Source: Bacterioplanes sp965233665
Lineage (GTDB): Bacteria; Pseudomonadota; Gammaproteobacteria; Pseudomonadales; Oceanobacteraceae
Assembly: GCA_965233665.1 (NCBI GenBank)
Contig: CBDDTG010000033.1
Span: forward strand, 1 to 64,000
Reading direction: 5' to 3'
Length of the DNA: 64,000 nucleotides
Below, piece by piece: positions 26,415 to 35,294 of this stretch; positions within the stretch are counted from its first letter, which is position 1; each line of letters starts with the position of its first letter. Under the pieces are notes generated by a model. It made no database searches, was not told the DNA's origin, and was given only the letters and a program-made list of their open reading frames with translations. The position numbers and the translations under genes are program-made.

Positions 26415-29400
26415 TTATGGATTGCTGATAATAAAGCGCGAATAATTGGATTCTTTGGGATAGCGCTGATAGTAATCGTCGGCATCAATACAACGCTCGA
26501 TCATGTTTTGGTCAATCACCGCCCATTGATTGTCTTGACAGCTGACACCTGGTTTTTGCAGCCAGTACTGGCCACTTTGAATCCAGTCTTTTAATAAGTA
26601 GTCTTTTGCTTCAAGTGCCTGCTGGAACTGTTCAAAGGTCGGATACTGCCAGCGTGATTTATTAAATCCGCAATAATTAGATGGTGAGCCGTATTCAGTT
26701 TGGCTATCCCCTGTGACCAAATGCGTTGTCCAGATCAAATTGTGGCGATCATCGCGCACACAATAATGCACTCCGCTAAGCGTTACCTCGCCGTTGGCAT
26801 CCAGGCCGCTAAAACCGTCAACCATGGCTGGCGAGGCGCCATTTTTTTGCTCACTGACCCACAGTGGATAACTGTCGCGATAATAATTCGCCACATGGGC
26901 ACGCCCTGCTTCAAAACTAAACACAGCAGGTTTCGGGTTGTTGTACTGATCGGGCGTGGTCGACGAGCTGGCGTAATACTGATTATTAGGCAGGCGTATT
27001 GCCCCCAACTCGCCCTGGGTATAGGCAAAGATGCCTTTTAACTCATTCAACGTTGGCAAGCGCCATTGATCACTGCCACACACTTGCACATAAGCCAGTT
27101 CTTTTTGCTGCTGTGCTATGTCACGTGCTTGCTCAGGTTGCGGTGCATGCTCGGGGCGCAGCCAAATTAGCCCAGAATCTTGGTCTTGAGTGCAGACCCA
27201 CTCGCTGTCATTGTTGGTTGCTTGGCCGCTGACATCCAGCTTCACCAGCGCCGCAGGCGTTGGTGTATGCGCCAATAAGCGCGTCATAATTTGATAGCCG
27301 TTATCTAAACTGGCGCTGTTATTAAAACCCTGTTGTTTTTCATCGACAGATTGATAGTCGTTGTAACCTGCAAAGCTGTAGGCCAACTGGCTACCAGGTT
27401 CGCCTGCTTCTTGCGTCCAATAAAAATAGCGCTGCATTAAATCGCTAGAGATATGGACTTTTTCGTTGCCATCATGATTCACAAACACTTGCTCATCGAG
27501 GGCAGGCTGCGGCGCACTAATATCGGCCAGTTTCAGTGTTTTTAAATCTTTAATGCTCGGCAATTGCCAATCCTTACGGCCGCAATAAGCCTGCTGATTT
27601 GCCGCTGCAAGCCACTGCTGCGCCTCGGGGTAGTTCATACGATCCGTTGAGTTTTTCTCGCCCTCGCGCAGCAGCATCCACAAACGCTCATCGCGATAGC
27701 GCAAATCTTGCACACAGCGCCATCCTTGAGCAAAGGTTTCGCTGGCCAGCATGCGCCGCCCGTGAACATCCAGTTTTACAAAGGCATGGCCACCACTTTT
27801 AACACTGGCCTCAGCCTCGCTAATATCGAGCCCAGCACCGTAAGCACCCTCTAACGCAGCGTCGGTTAACGCTTGCTGCTGCAAACGCCAGCTCTGGTGC
27901 TCATTTATGGTCTCAGTAAGTGCAGTGATTTGCTGTTGAAGATCGCTCAGTACCGCCGCTGGCAAATGGGCACTTTGCAACTCGCTGTGCCATTTTTTAA
28001 GCCAGGCCAAATCCTGTTGTAAGATTTTTTCGTGCATTTGACTGTCGGCAAAATCTTGATAATTTTGTCGCGCAGCCAAATATAAGGCGCGAGCTTGTTC
28101 GGCATCATTGCCCGCCTCTTTTAGGGCCTGCAACTTGGCTGCAATATCGGCCGCACGATCACGCCCAGTTTGTAGTTGATTTGTGCCAGCTTCGTGATGT
28201 TCAGTAGTTTCGCTCCAGCGCTCCAGCTCTGACGTCAGCTTTTTAAGGCTGGCCAATAGACTTTGCAAATCCACCAGCACTGCGGCCATGCCATCTTGCT
28301 GCTGTGGCTCGATGGCCTGCAGCAACAGCTCATTTTGTTGTTGCAGTGCCTGTAATGCTTGCTGGTAATCCAACAACTGCCCTGGGCTGACGTTATTATC
28401 TGGATCATCCAGCAGGCGTTGCTGGCGAGTTTCAGCTTCGGTTAACGCTTGCTGATGCTGCGCTTTAATACCCGGCAAAAGCTGGTAGCGATCTTGTTGC
28501 TTTTTAATGGAGTCCAGCAACTTAGCCTGTAGAAATTGAATATCGGCCACGCTGCTGGCGCTGGTAAATTCTTGCTGGCGATCCTCGCGTGCGGTACGCG
28601 CTTGCTGGTTCCAAGTTTTTACTTTTTCTGTTTCTGTTACCGCAGCAGCTAACTGCTCTTTCACCGTGGCGATATAAAATACCGGGTCAACACGCAAGCG
28701 ATTTAAAATCATGTAGTTACGGTTATAACCCTGGCGAGATTCGCTGTATATCTGGCGACTATTGCCGGCAGCAATGACTTTGCGCTCGTCGTCAGAGTCG
28801 CCCACATCCGAGCTCCAGTAACTGCGATAAATACTGGTTTGCAAGTGATCAAAAAACGGCGCCTGCCCCCAAGCACTGATATCTTTCAAGTGCAGTAATT
28901 GCTCAATGCCAGCCACTTGCCAGTCATTAAAACCACACAACGATGCTTGATTTGCAGCGGTTAAACGCTTTTCAACGGTATCGTCGCGGTATAACCAGAA
29001 CAGCGTATCGTCGCTGCTTTTTTGCCAATACAAGCCACCCTCAAACTGGTTGTCACGAATGCAGGCCCAGTCAGTGGCATCTGCCGTCAAGCGGCGTCCT
29101 GAATGATCCAATTTGGCAAACGCTGTCGGCGTCAAGTCACCGGCTAAGGTCGTGGCTTGCGGCGCGCCGTCGATGCCAATGCGCACACTGACAACACCAG
29201 CAAAGCGATCGCTGAGCTGCAGCGGCATAGTGCTGACAGCCTGCCACTCTCCGTCTTGAGCTAAGCGATACTGATAATCCTGCGGCTGCTCGTAGCCACC
29301 GACGTAATCCCACTGCAAGGTGTCGTTGTCGTCGTTCACCACCAAGTTGGCAGGCTTAGGCAGGCCAGCGGCGCTGATGGTAAAGGGTGAGTGATTCACC

Positions 29401-32400
29401 GCGATGGCGCCGGGTGCCTGAGCACCTTGAGCGGCGACACGCAACAATAATTGGCCACTGGCGATGGCAACATTGCCCAAATGAAGCGGTTTGCTGCTAA
29501 CCGGCTGCCAGCCCTGACTGCCGGGCCACTGATATTGATAATCGGCGGCTTGTTCAAAACCGCTGACCCATACCCAATCCAGGGTATCGGCACTGTCATT
29601 GACGCGCAGCCCGGTTGGCGCACCTGGCGTGCCTGCCTGGCGGCTAAACCCACTTTCAGGCGCAGCACTGGCCCCCGGGCTGCGACTGCCCTCAATGCCT
29701 TTAACACGCAGTAATACTTGCACCGCCGGTGCATCAATGTCGCCCACCTTCACCGGGCGCTGAGACGCCGTGCTCCAGCTCACGCCGCCGTTAATGCTGT
29801 ACTCATAGTCACTGGCTTGCTCGAAACCGCTCACCCAGCGCCAGCTCAAGGTATCGGCACTGTCGTCTGCGACCACACCTTGCGGTGCGGCTATGTCTGT
29901 TTGTCGAGCGTGAAAAGCCTGGGGGCTTATCGCAGACTCACCGCTGTCACGCAGCCCGATCATGTCTTTGACGCGCAGCAACAATTGGTTAGCGGCTATG
30001 TCGCGATCGCCCACCGGCAAGGGTTTTTGCGTTACCTCGCTCCAGTTTTGGCCGCCGTCCAGGCTCCATTGATAATCCTGAGGTTGCGCAAAGCCTGGCA
30101 CCCATTGCCAGTTTAAAGTGTCGGCGATGTCGTCGACCAACAACCCTTGTGGTGCAGCAATATTGCGCACCACGGCGTGAAAGGCGGCATCGCTGCTGGC
30201 CGTTTTGCCCGCGCGATGCAGGCCGGCTTTGGCGGCGACGCGCAGTTGCAACGCACCTTTGGCCACATCCACATCACCCACCGCTAACGGGTTGGCCGAT
30301 GCCCGTCGCCATAAGCCATCGCCCAGGTGGTATTCGTAATCAGCGGCTTGCTCAAAGCCGGCTACCCAAGTCCAGCTCAGGGCATTATTGATGTCATCCA
30401 CCTGCAAAGCGCTGGGGGCGCCAATGGCACTGTCTAAGGCAGTAAATGCGGCTGGGCTAAAGGCGATGTCACCGCCACGCTGGGCATTGCTCTCAGCGAC
30501 CCGCAACTGCAGATGGCCTTTGGCAATGGCAATATCGCCCACCAACAGCGGCCGGCTAGTAATGGCACGCCAACCAGATTCGCCCAGAATACGCCATTGA
30601 TAATCGCCAGCATTGGGGTAGCCCGCCACCGGCTGCCAATTCAGCGTGTCGTTCACATCATCAACCACCAGCTGCGCCGGTGCATCGATGGTCGCAGGCG
30701 ATGCCTGAAAAGCCTGCTGGTTATAGGCCACCGCGCCGGCTTGGCGCTGGCCGGCCACCGCAGCCACCCGCAGCTGCACCTGGCCTTCGGGCAAATAGCG
30801 GTCACCCACTGGCACGGGTTTGCGGTTCACGGTTTGCCAGCTCGTCCCGCCATCAAAGCTGATCTGGAAATCCGCCAGCTGACTAAACCCTGGCACCAGT
30901 GCCCAGTCGAGCAAATTGGCCTGATCATCGACCTGTAACTGTGTGGGTGCTGCAATGTTGTCGATCATGGCGACATAGGCTTCACTGGCGGCGGCCGCCG
31001 CGCCCGCGGCATATTCCCCAGCTTTGGCAGCCACCCTGACTTGGGCCTGGCCAGCGGCAATATCGATGTCACCCAGTTGGGCAGGGTTGCTCTGTGCCGC
31101 TTGCCAGCTATAGCCGCCGTCGGTGCTGATCTCATACAAACTGGCAGAGGCAAAGCCCGCCACTGGCCGCCAGCCGAGGGTATTGTTGCTGTCGTCCACT
31201 TGCAGCTCGGAGGGGGCTGCAATATCGGTACGTAAACGCGTAAAAGCCTGCTGACTGACGGCGGCGGCACCGGCCAAGCGCTGAGCCGTGGCACGCACAC
31301 GCACCTGCAACTGGCCAGCAGCCAACTCTAAATCACCATAAGCGGTGGGATTTTGCTGCGCCTGCGTCCAACTTTGGCCACCGTCGAGGGAAATTTCGTA
31401 CTCCTCCGCGGCCGCCAAACCCGCCACTGGCTGCCAGCCAAACTCGTCGGCGCTGTCGTCCAACCATAATTGCGGCGCACCGATATTACTGATGCGTGCG
31501 GTAAAAGCTTGTAGGTTGCGCGCAATGCGACCAGCACCGCCATCGCTGCCCGAGCGCACCCGCAACTGCACCTGACCCGCGGCCAATGCTTGATTGCCGA
31601 TCAACAGCGGCTTTTGTGCGGCGATAAGCCAGTTTTGGCCGCCATCGAGGGAATATTCGTAGGCGTCAGACTGGGTAAAACCCTCCACCCAGTGCCAACT
31701 TAAAAGATCGTCATCGTCGTTAATAATCAGCTCTGGCGCGGGCGCCATATCGCGGGTTTGCACCGCGCTGCGCAGCTGCTTTTGCCCACTCTGGCTGTGC
31801 CACTGGGCATCGGCTGCCGCCACAACTTGCTGCCAAGCAGCCCCTGGATTCTGCTGACTGGCCAGCTGCAACTGGTGCTGCCATGCGGCCATGACCACTT
31901 GGGCAATGTCGTGCACCACTTGATCTTCGTGGCCATCCACATCCTGCAAATAATGACTGGTTAAACTGTGCGCCGGCACCAGCCACTCACGGGCCAATTG
32001 CTGCTGCACCTCTTCAACCGGCAAACCACTGCGCTCGGCGCGCTGGCGTATCAGGGTAGTGAGCGGCGTGACTAATTGCTCAGATGACTGGTTGGCAGCT
32101 TGCCCGCCAGCATCGCCTGGCAGTGGCCGCAGCACCACACGCTGTTGCAGCGGCTGCTGCGGAAAGTCCATATCAATGGTGGTGCCGGGAATCACTTCCA
32201 CGATGACTTCATCTACCGCACTGCCCGCTGGCACTTGCAGCACATAACGCCCTTGGCGGTCGGTTTTGCTGCGAAATTCATCACCGTCGCAAGCTTGGTT
32301 GCCATTGGCATCCAGGCAGGCCCAGGCCTGATACAAAAATCCATCCATGGCCGTGCCAACGATGCGCAAAGCATCAGAGCCGTCATAGTTGTTGCCAACA

Positions 32401-32519
32401 TTCGTCGCAGGAGGGGTGATGACGGGTGCTGTATTTTGCTGCGGCTGCGATTGATCTTCGCCACAGCCATGCAGCGCGACCACTACCGATATCATCAACA
32501 ACAGATGTCTGCTGTGCAT
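26415..32519 (-). CDS. Giant lipoprotein with ten ~88-residue repeats and four DUF1566-like blocks
   Basis: About 2034 residues from the ATG at 32519, which has AAGGAAGG at good distance; a frame from 32597 lacks such a site. The signal ends ALHGC (Cys19). Next come an EF-hand-like CLDANGNQACDGDE, a beta domain, and TPLTTLI. About ten tandem repeats follow (APxxLxVDD..NTLxW..V.GF......YxxSxDGG.xW) of fibronectin-III-like character. A DUF1566-like block (GLYWQKSS, CGFNDWQVAGIEQLLHL), a ~300-residue Gln-rich coiled coil and three more DUF1566-like blocks end the chain. It is the first gene of the tad array, 11 bp ahead of flp, so a surface or tip adhesin working with the pilus is likely but unproven. 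Confidence 0.85.
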   Translation of the reverse strand: MHSRHLLLMISVVVALHGCGEDQSQPQQNTAPVITPPATNVGNNYDGSDALRIVGTAMDGFLYQAWACLDANGNQACDGDEFRSKTDRQGRYVLQVPAGSAVDEVIVEVIPGTTIDMDFPQQPLQQRVVLRPLPGDAGGQAANQSSEQLVTPLTTLIRQRAERSGLPVEEVQQQLAREWLVPAHSLTSHYLQDVDGHEDQVVHDIAQVVMAAWQHQLQLASQQNPGAAWQQVVAAADAQWHSQSGQKQLRSAVQTRDMAPAPELIINDDDDLLSWHWVEGFTQSDAYEYSLDGGQNWLIAAQKPLLIGNQALAAGQVQLRVRSGSDGGAGRIARNLQAFTARISNIGAPQLWLDDSADEFGWQPVAGLAAAEEYEISLDGGQSWTQAQQNPTAYGDLELAAGQLQVRVRATAQRLAGAAAVSQQAFTRLRTDIAAPSELQVDDSNNTLGWRPVAGFASASLYEISTDGGYSWQAAQSNPAQLGDIDIAAGQAQVRVAAKAGEYAAGAAAAASEAYVAMIDNIAAPTQLQVDDQANLLDWALVPGFSQLADFQISFDGGTSWQTVNRKPVPVGDRYLPEGQVQLRVAAVAGQRQAGAVAYNQQAFQASPATIDAPAQLVVDDVNDTLNWQPVAGYPNAGDYQWRILGESGWRAITSRPLLVGDIAIAKGHLQLRVAESNAQRGGDIAFSPAAFTALDSAIGAPSALQVDDINNALSWTWVAGFEQAADYEYHLGDGLWRRASANPLAVGDVDVAKGALQLRVAAKAGLHRAGKTASSDAAFHAVVRNIAAPQGLLVDDIADTLNWQWVPGFAQPQDYQWSLDGGQNWSEVTQKPLPVGDRDIAANQLLLRVKDMIGLRDSGESAISPQAFHARQTDIAAPQGVVADDSADTLSWRWVSGFEQASDYEYSINGGVSWSTASQRPVKVGDIDAPAVQVLLRVKGIEGSRSPGASAAPESGFSRQAGTPGAPTGLRVNDSADTLDWVWVSGFEQAADYQYQWPGSQGWQPVSSKPLHLGNVAIASGQLLLRVAAQGAQAPGAIAVNHSPFTISAAGLPKPANLVVNDDNDTLQWDYVGGYEQPQDYQYRLAQDGEWQAVSTMPLQLSDRFAGVVSVRIGIDGAPQATTLAGDLTPTAFAKLDHSGRRLTADATDWACIRDNQFEGGLYWQKSSDDTLFWLYRDDTVEKRLTAANQASLCGFNDWQVAGIEQLLHLKDISAWGQAPFFDHLQTSIYRSYWSSDVGDSDDERKVIAAGNSRQIYSESRQGYNRNYMILNRLRVDPVFYIATVKEQLAAAVTETEKVKTWNQQARTAREDRQQEFTSASSVADIQFLQAKLLDSIKKQQDRYQLLPGIKAQHQQALTEAETRQQRLLDDPDNNVSPGQLLDYQQALQALQQQNELLLQAIEPQQQDGMAAVLVDLQSLLASLKKLTSELERWSETTEHHEAGTNQLQTGRDRAADIAAKLQALKEAGNDAEQARALYLAARQNYQDFADSQMHEKILQQDLAWLKKWHSELQSAHLPAAVLSDLQQQITALTETINEHQSWRLQQQALTDAALEGAYGAGLDISEAEASVKSGGHAFVKLDVHGRRMLASETFAQGWRCVQDLRYRDERLWMLLREGEKNSTDRMNYPEAQQWLAAANQQAYCGRKDWQLPSIKDLKTLKLADISAPQPALDEQVFVNHDGNEKVHISSDLMQRYFYWTQEAGEPGSQLAYSFAGYNDYQSVDEKQQGFNNSASLDNGYQIMTRLLAHTPTPAALVKLDVSGQATNNDSEWVCTQDQDSGLIWLRPEHAPQPEQARDIAQQQKELAYVQVCGSDQWRLPTLNELKGIFAYTQGELGAIRLPNNQYYASSSTTPDQYNNPKPAVFSFEAGRAHVANYYRDSYPLWVSEQKNGASPAMVDGFSGLDANGEVTLSGVHYCVRDDRHNLIWTTHLVTGDSQTEYGSPSNYCGFNKSRWQYPTFEQFQQALEAKDYLLKDWIQSGQYWLQKPGVSCQDNQWAVIDQNMIERCIDADDYYQRYPKESNYSRFIISNP

Positions 32520-32768
32520 CTTGCCTTCCTTTTTTGAGCTGGCCTGAGCTGGCTGCGAAGCAGCACAGATCAATGTCACGATGACGTCATTGACCAACGA
32601 TCAATCGCCACAAATGAGAAACGGTCGCAGATGCTAGTGTAAATGATATTGGTTTGCAATTATTACTTTGCTTTACTAATATCCGCCCTATCAGAAACTC
32701 CTGACTGCCTCCCCAACCACCCATAAATGATTGATTTAATTGATCTTTAATAAGAAAGGATAATTTCA
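32520..32768. promoter_or_regulatory. Divergent promoter region between two lipoprotein genes
   Basis: This AT-rich 249-bp stretch must drive the whole tad array leftward and the lipoprotein at 32769 rightward. A loose -35/-10 pair (TTGCAA, 17 bp, TAATAT) is visible rightward around 32655-32685 but is weak. No inverted repeat stands out. Confidence 0.4.
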
Positions 32769-35075
32769 ATGACTGGCCAGCATGGCATCCAAGCCCGGGC
32801 GTCCAAACATTTAATGACAAAACTATCGGCGATGTTTATAAGCAGCTGCGCCGCTCTGACGGGCTGCCAGGTGGGTGAGGATCAGCATGACCAGGGTGAG
32901 CAGCAAGATGAGCAATTGCACGCAGCGCAATGCCCGGATTGGAATCTCAACGCGCGCTGTGATGACTATGAACAGCAGCAAGCACTGACGTTAGATGGTT
33001 CGGTGGGCGGGCCATATATTAAACGCGACAGTGACAAAAGCCTGCTCACGGCGCCTTCCGGGGCTCAAGTCATTACTCCGATGACCACTGTCATCAACAA
33101 CGAGCTGTTGTTTAACCCAACCCTCAGCAGCGCCAGCGAAACCACACCAGAAGTGCGCGCCTTACAAGCAGCGCGCTATTTAGAAGGCATTTTTCCACAG
33201 GTTTCCTTTAGCCAGGCTTTGTATCAGGCTGGCCCAGAGGAAGTGAGCGACGCCATTCAAAACAGCATTAACGCTGCCCTCCAACAACAGCCAGACAGCA
33301 ACCCGTATTGTGTGATTGCTGCCGTGGTTGATGCCATGGTGGTAGAGCGCCGTTTTGATGTGCGCATCGCGACGGACGATAGCGCCTCTCAGTGTCAGCA
33401 ACCCGAAATGATACTCAGCCGCCTCAACAGTCAGATGGGCGATCAATACAGCACCTTGGGGCGTGCGCCCATGGCTGACTTGGTGGTGGCCGCCAGCTTT
33501 GATGAGCGCTTAATTATCTGGAATAACGGCCAATTACTGACGCAAGCCACTCAAACTCAGGGCAACAACAATAGCGCGGCAACAACACAGACCCAGTCAT
33601 TGCTGCGCCCACTGGACGATGACGACGACGACGATTACGACGGTCACAGTGGCGCCACCGTGGTGGACGGCGGCATTAGCCTGCCACCGATTGATATTGA
33701 TGTCGGCGATCGCGCGTTAAGTAATATCAGCGTGATTCAACCGTCCAGCCGCACTCAATCTGTCTATTTAATCAATTCAGGCTCCCTCGGATCTGGCAGC
33801 AGTCGCAACATTGCTTGCCCAGCGGACAGCGGCAGCAATGCCGGGGTGCATAAGATTCAGTTGGGCGAAAGCAGTGATGGCGACGCAGATAACAGCGGCA
33901 CAGGATCTGGCACGACGGCAGGCACTGGCAGCGGAACTGGCACCGGAACTGGCAACGGCACTGGCACCGGGTCAGGAACAGGGGCGGGATCAAACGCCAC
34001 AGATAATGCCGCAGGCACCAGCAACGCTGCGCTGCTAACAGCCGCCCACAAGCAAATGCCCAGCATCAGTTACGACGCAATGGCATCCGCCACCACCTTT
34101 CCCACTGAGCCAACAGAGCCCACTCAGCCGACGGTCAGCAACCCAACACCGGGCACGGATGCTTTTTGCGCCAACGATGCGATGCAGCATTTGGCCCTGT
34201 CTGATGACGAGCAGGTATTGTTAGCAGCCACCGCACAACGACTGTTCCGCTTAGATATGGAAACCCTGGAACAAATGGGCGGCTATTTTGCACCCTACAA
34301 CCGCAATGCCAGCATCAACCATATCAGCAGCAATGACGATGGCTCACTGGCGCTGGTCGGCTCCAATGAAGATCAGGGCCTCACGCTGGTGGCGGTCAAC
34401 GGCATGAACCAAATTGGCTGGTCGCAGGAAAGCAGTTTAAGGGCGGTTAAAAAAGCCTTCTTTTTCGACCAAGATCAGCGCATTGCTTTAATCGAAGAAA
34501 ATGGCACTGAGTTGGTCATTCTCTACGCGGGTAATTTGGCACAACCGCAAACCGAGCAACGCATTAACCTGCAATCTGGCATCAAAGACATGGCCATCAG
34601 CCCTGATCGCAGCCACTTGGCGGTGTTAACTCAAAACCATGCCCTGTTTTTATATCAATTACCCGCCATTGAACTGATCGAGCATTTATCGCCCGTCGCC
34701 GATAGCAAAAAGCTGGCATTGCAGGACGATCAACTGCTGATGCTGGGTGATAATGGCCGTGTGATTCGTACCCTGAGCTATGGCCAACGCTTCGGCAATA
34801 GCATGGCCAATGCCCTGCAAGCACTGACGCTAGAGCGCATTTTAGGTGCCAATAGCGACCCTAACGAGGTCAGCGACAATCTCTATTTACCGACTCAACT
34901 GGGCAGTGCCGTGGTGAGCTGGCACAGCAACTCAATGGCCATTAATGCACAGACTGGCGAAGTCAGCAGCCAATACGGTCGCCAGGCTGTCACGTTAACC
35001 GCAACGGTACAAGGCCGCTTCCGCCAGCAGTTTATTGAAGTGAAGCGCAGCTTTCGCCTATTTACGGCCGGTTAG
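32769..35075 (+). CDS. Large lipoprotein with beta-propeller-like domain and C-terminal Ig-like domain
   Basis: 768 residues. The ATG at 32769 has AAAGGA 8 nt upstream; the lipobox is ALTGC (Cys33). Next are CPDWNLNARCDDYE, an EF-hand-like stretch, and VITPMTTVI, both mirrored in the divergent giant lipoprotein. The middle holds an Asp run (DDDDDDDYD) and a Gly/Thr/Ser-rich linker. The C-terminal half looks like a WD40/YVTN-type propeller (HLALSDDEQVLLAAT, INHISSNDDGSLALVGS, DMAISPDRSHLAVLT). It ends in an atrophied bacterial Ig-like domain with LPTQLGSAVVSWHSNSMAI and VTLTATVQG. The family is not known to me; it is probably a surface protein co-regulated with the tad array. Confidence 0.78.
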   Translation: MTGQHGIQARASKHLMTKLSAMFISSCAALTGCQVGEDQHDQGEQQDEQLHAAQCPDWNLNARCDDYEQQQALTLDGSVGGPYIKRDSDKSLLTAPSGAQVITPMTTVINNELLFNPTLSSASETTPEVRALQAARYLEGIFPQVSFSQALYQAGPEEVSDAIQNSINAALQQQPDSNPYCVIAAVVDAMVVERRFDVRIATDDSASQCQQPEMILSRLNSQMGDQYSTLGRAPMADLVVAASFDERLIIWNNGQLLTQATQTQGNNNSAATTQTQSLLRPLDDDDDDDYDGHSGATVVDGGISLPPIDIDVGDRALSNISVIQPSSRTQSVYLINSGSLGSGSSRNIACPADSGSNAGVHKIQLGESSDGDADNSGTGSGTTAGTGSGTGTGTGNGTGTGSGTGAGSNATDNAAGTSNAALLTAAHKQMPSISYDAMASATTFPTEPTEPTQPTVSNPTPGTDAFCANDAMQHLALSDDEQVLLAATAQRLFRLDMETLEQMGGYFAPYNRNASINHISSNDDGSLALVGSNEDQGLTLVAVNGMNQIGWSQESSLRAVKKAFFFDQDQRIALIEENGTELVILYAGNLAQPQTEQRINLQSGIKDMAISPDRSHLAVLTQNHALFLYQLPAIELIEHLSPVADSKKLALQDDQLLMLGDNGRVIRTLSYGQRFGNSMANALQALTLERILGANSDPNEVSDNLYLPTQLGSAVVSWHSNSMAINAQTGEVSSQYGRQAVTLTATVQGRFRQQFIEVKRSFRLFTAG
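33895..33995 (+). repeat. Gly-Thr/Ser tandem repeat within the lipoprotein gene
   Basis: Repeated GGCACTGGCAGC/GGAACTGGCACC units encode a GTGSGTGTGTG-type linker of about 35 residues. Degenerate 6- and 12-bp periods suggest slippage-prone DNA that could vary in length between strains without shifting the frame. Confidence 0.7.
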
Positions 35076-35114
35076 TCTTCTCACCAATACCCACTACAAA
35101 TCTACCTGAGCGTT

Positions 35115-35135
35115 GCCCTGCAAGAGATGCAGGGC
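35115..35135 (+). terminator. Candidate terminator after the large lipoprotein gene
   Basis: GCCCTGCA (35115-35122) pairs perfectly with TGCAGGGC (35128-35135), 5-nt loop, 40 bp after the stop; the T-run (ATTTTT) comes about 11 nt later, so efficiency is uncertain. Confidence 0.5.
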
Positions 35136-35189
35136 AGATCCGTCAATTTTTCTCGACAAATCCATGCGCATTTTTGCCTTTTAATACCA

Positions 35190-35210
35190 GGCTTTTCTTT
35201 GAGAAAAGCC
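35190..35210. other. Hairpin in the mrp leader
   Basis: GGCTTTTCT (35190-35198) pairs perfectly with AGAAAAGCC (35202-35210) over a 3-nt loop, 85 bp before mrpA. It could be a terminator element read from either side or a leader structure; no T-tract follows directly. Confidence 0.4.
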
Positions 35211-35294
35211 GCTAGCCAAATAATTGTACGCCCCATAAAAAACCAAGTAGTCTCTTTGTTTATCACGGTTGATTGACTCCAGGGAGACAACACC

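Noticed and set aside
33857..34066. Val/Pro-rich minus-strand frame over the Gly/Thr repeat
   Set aside because: It is simply the complement of the repeat and has no independent support.
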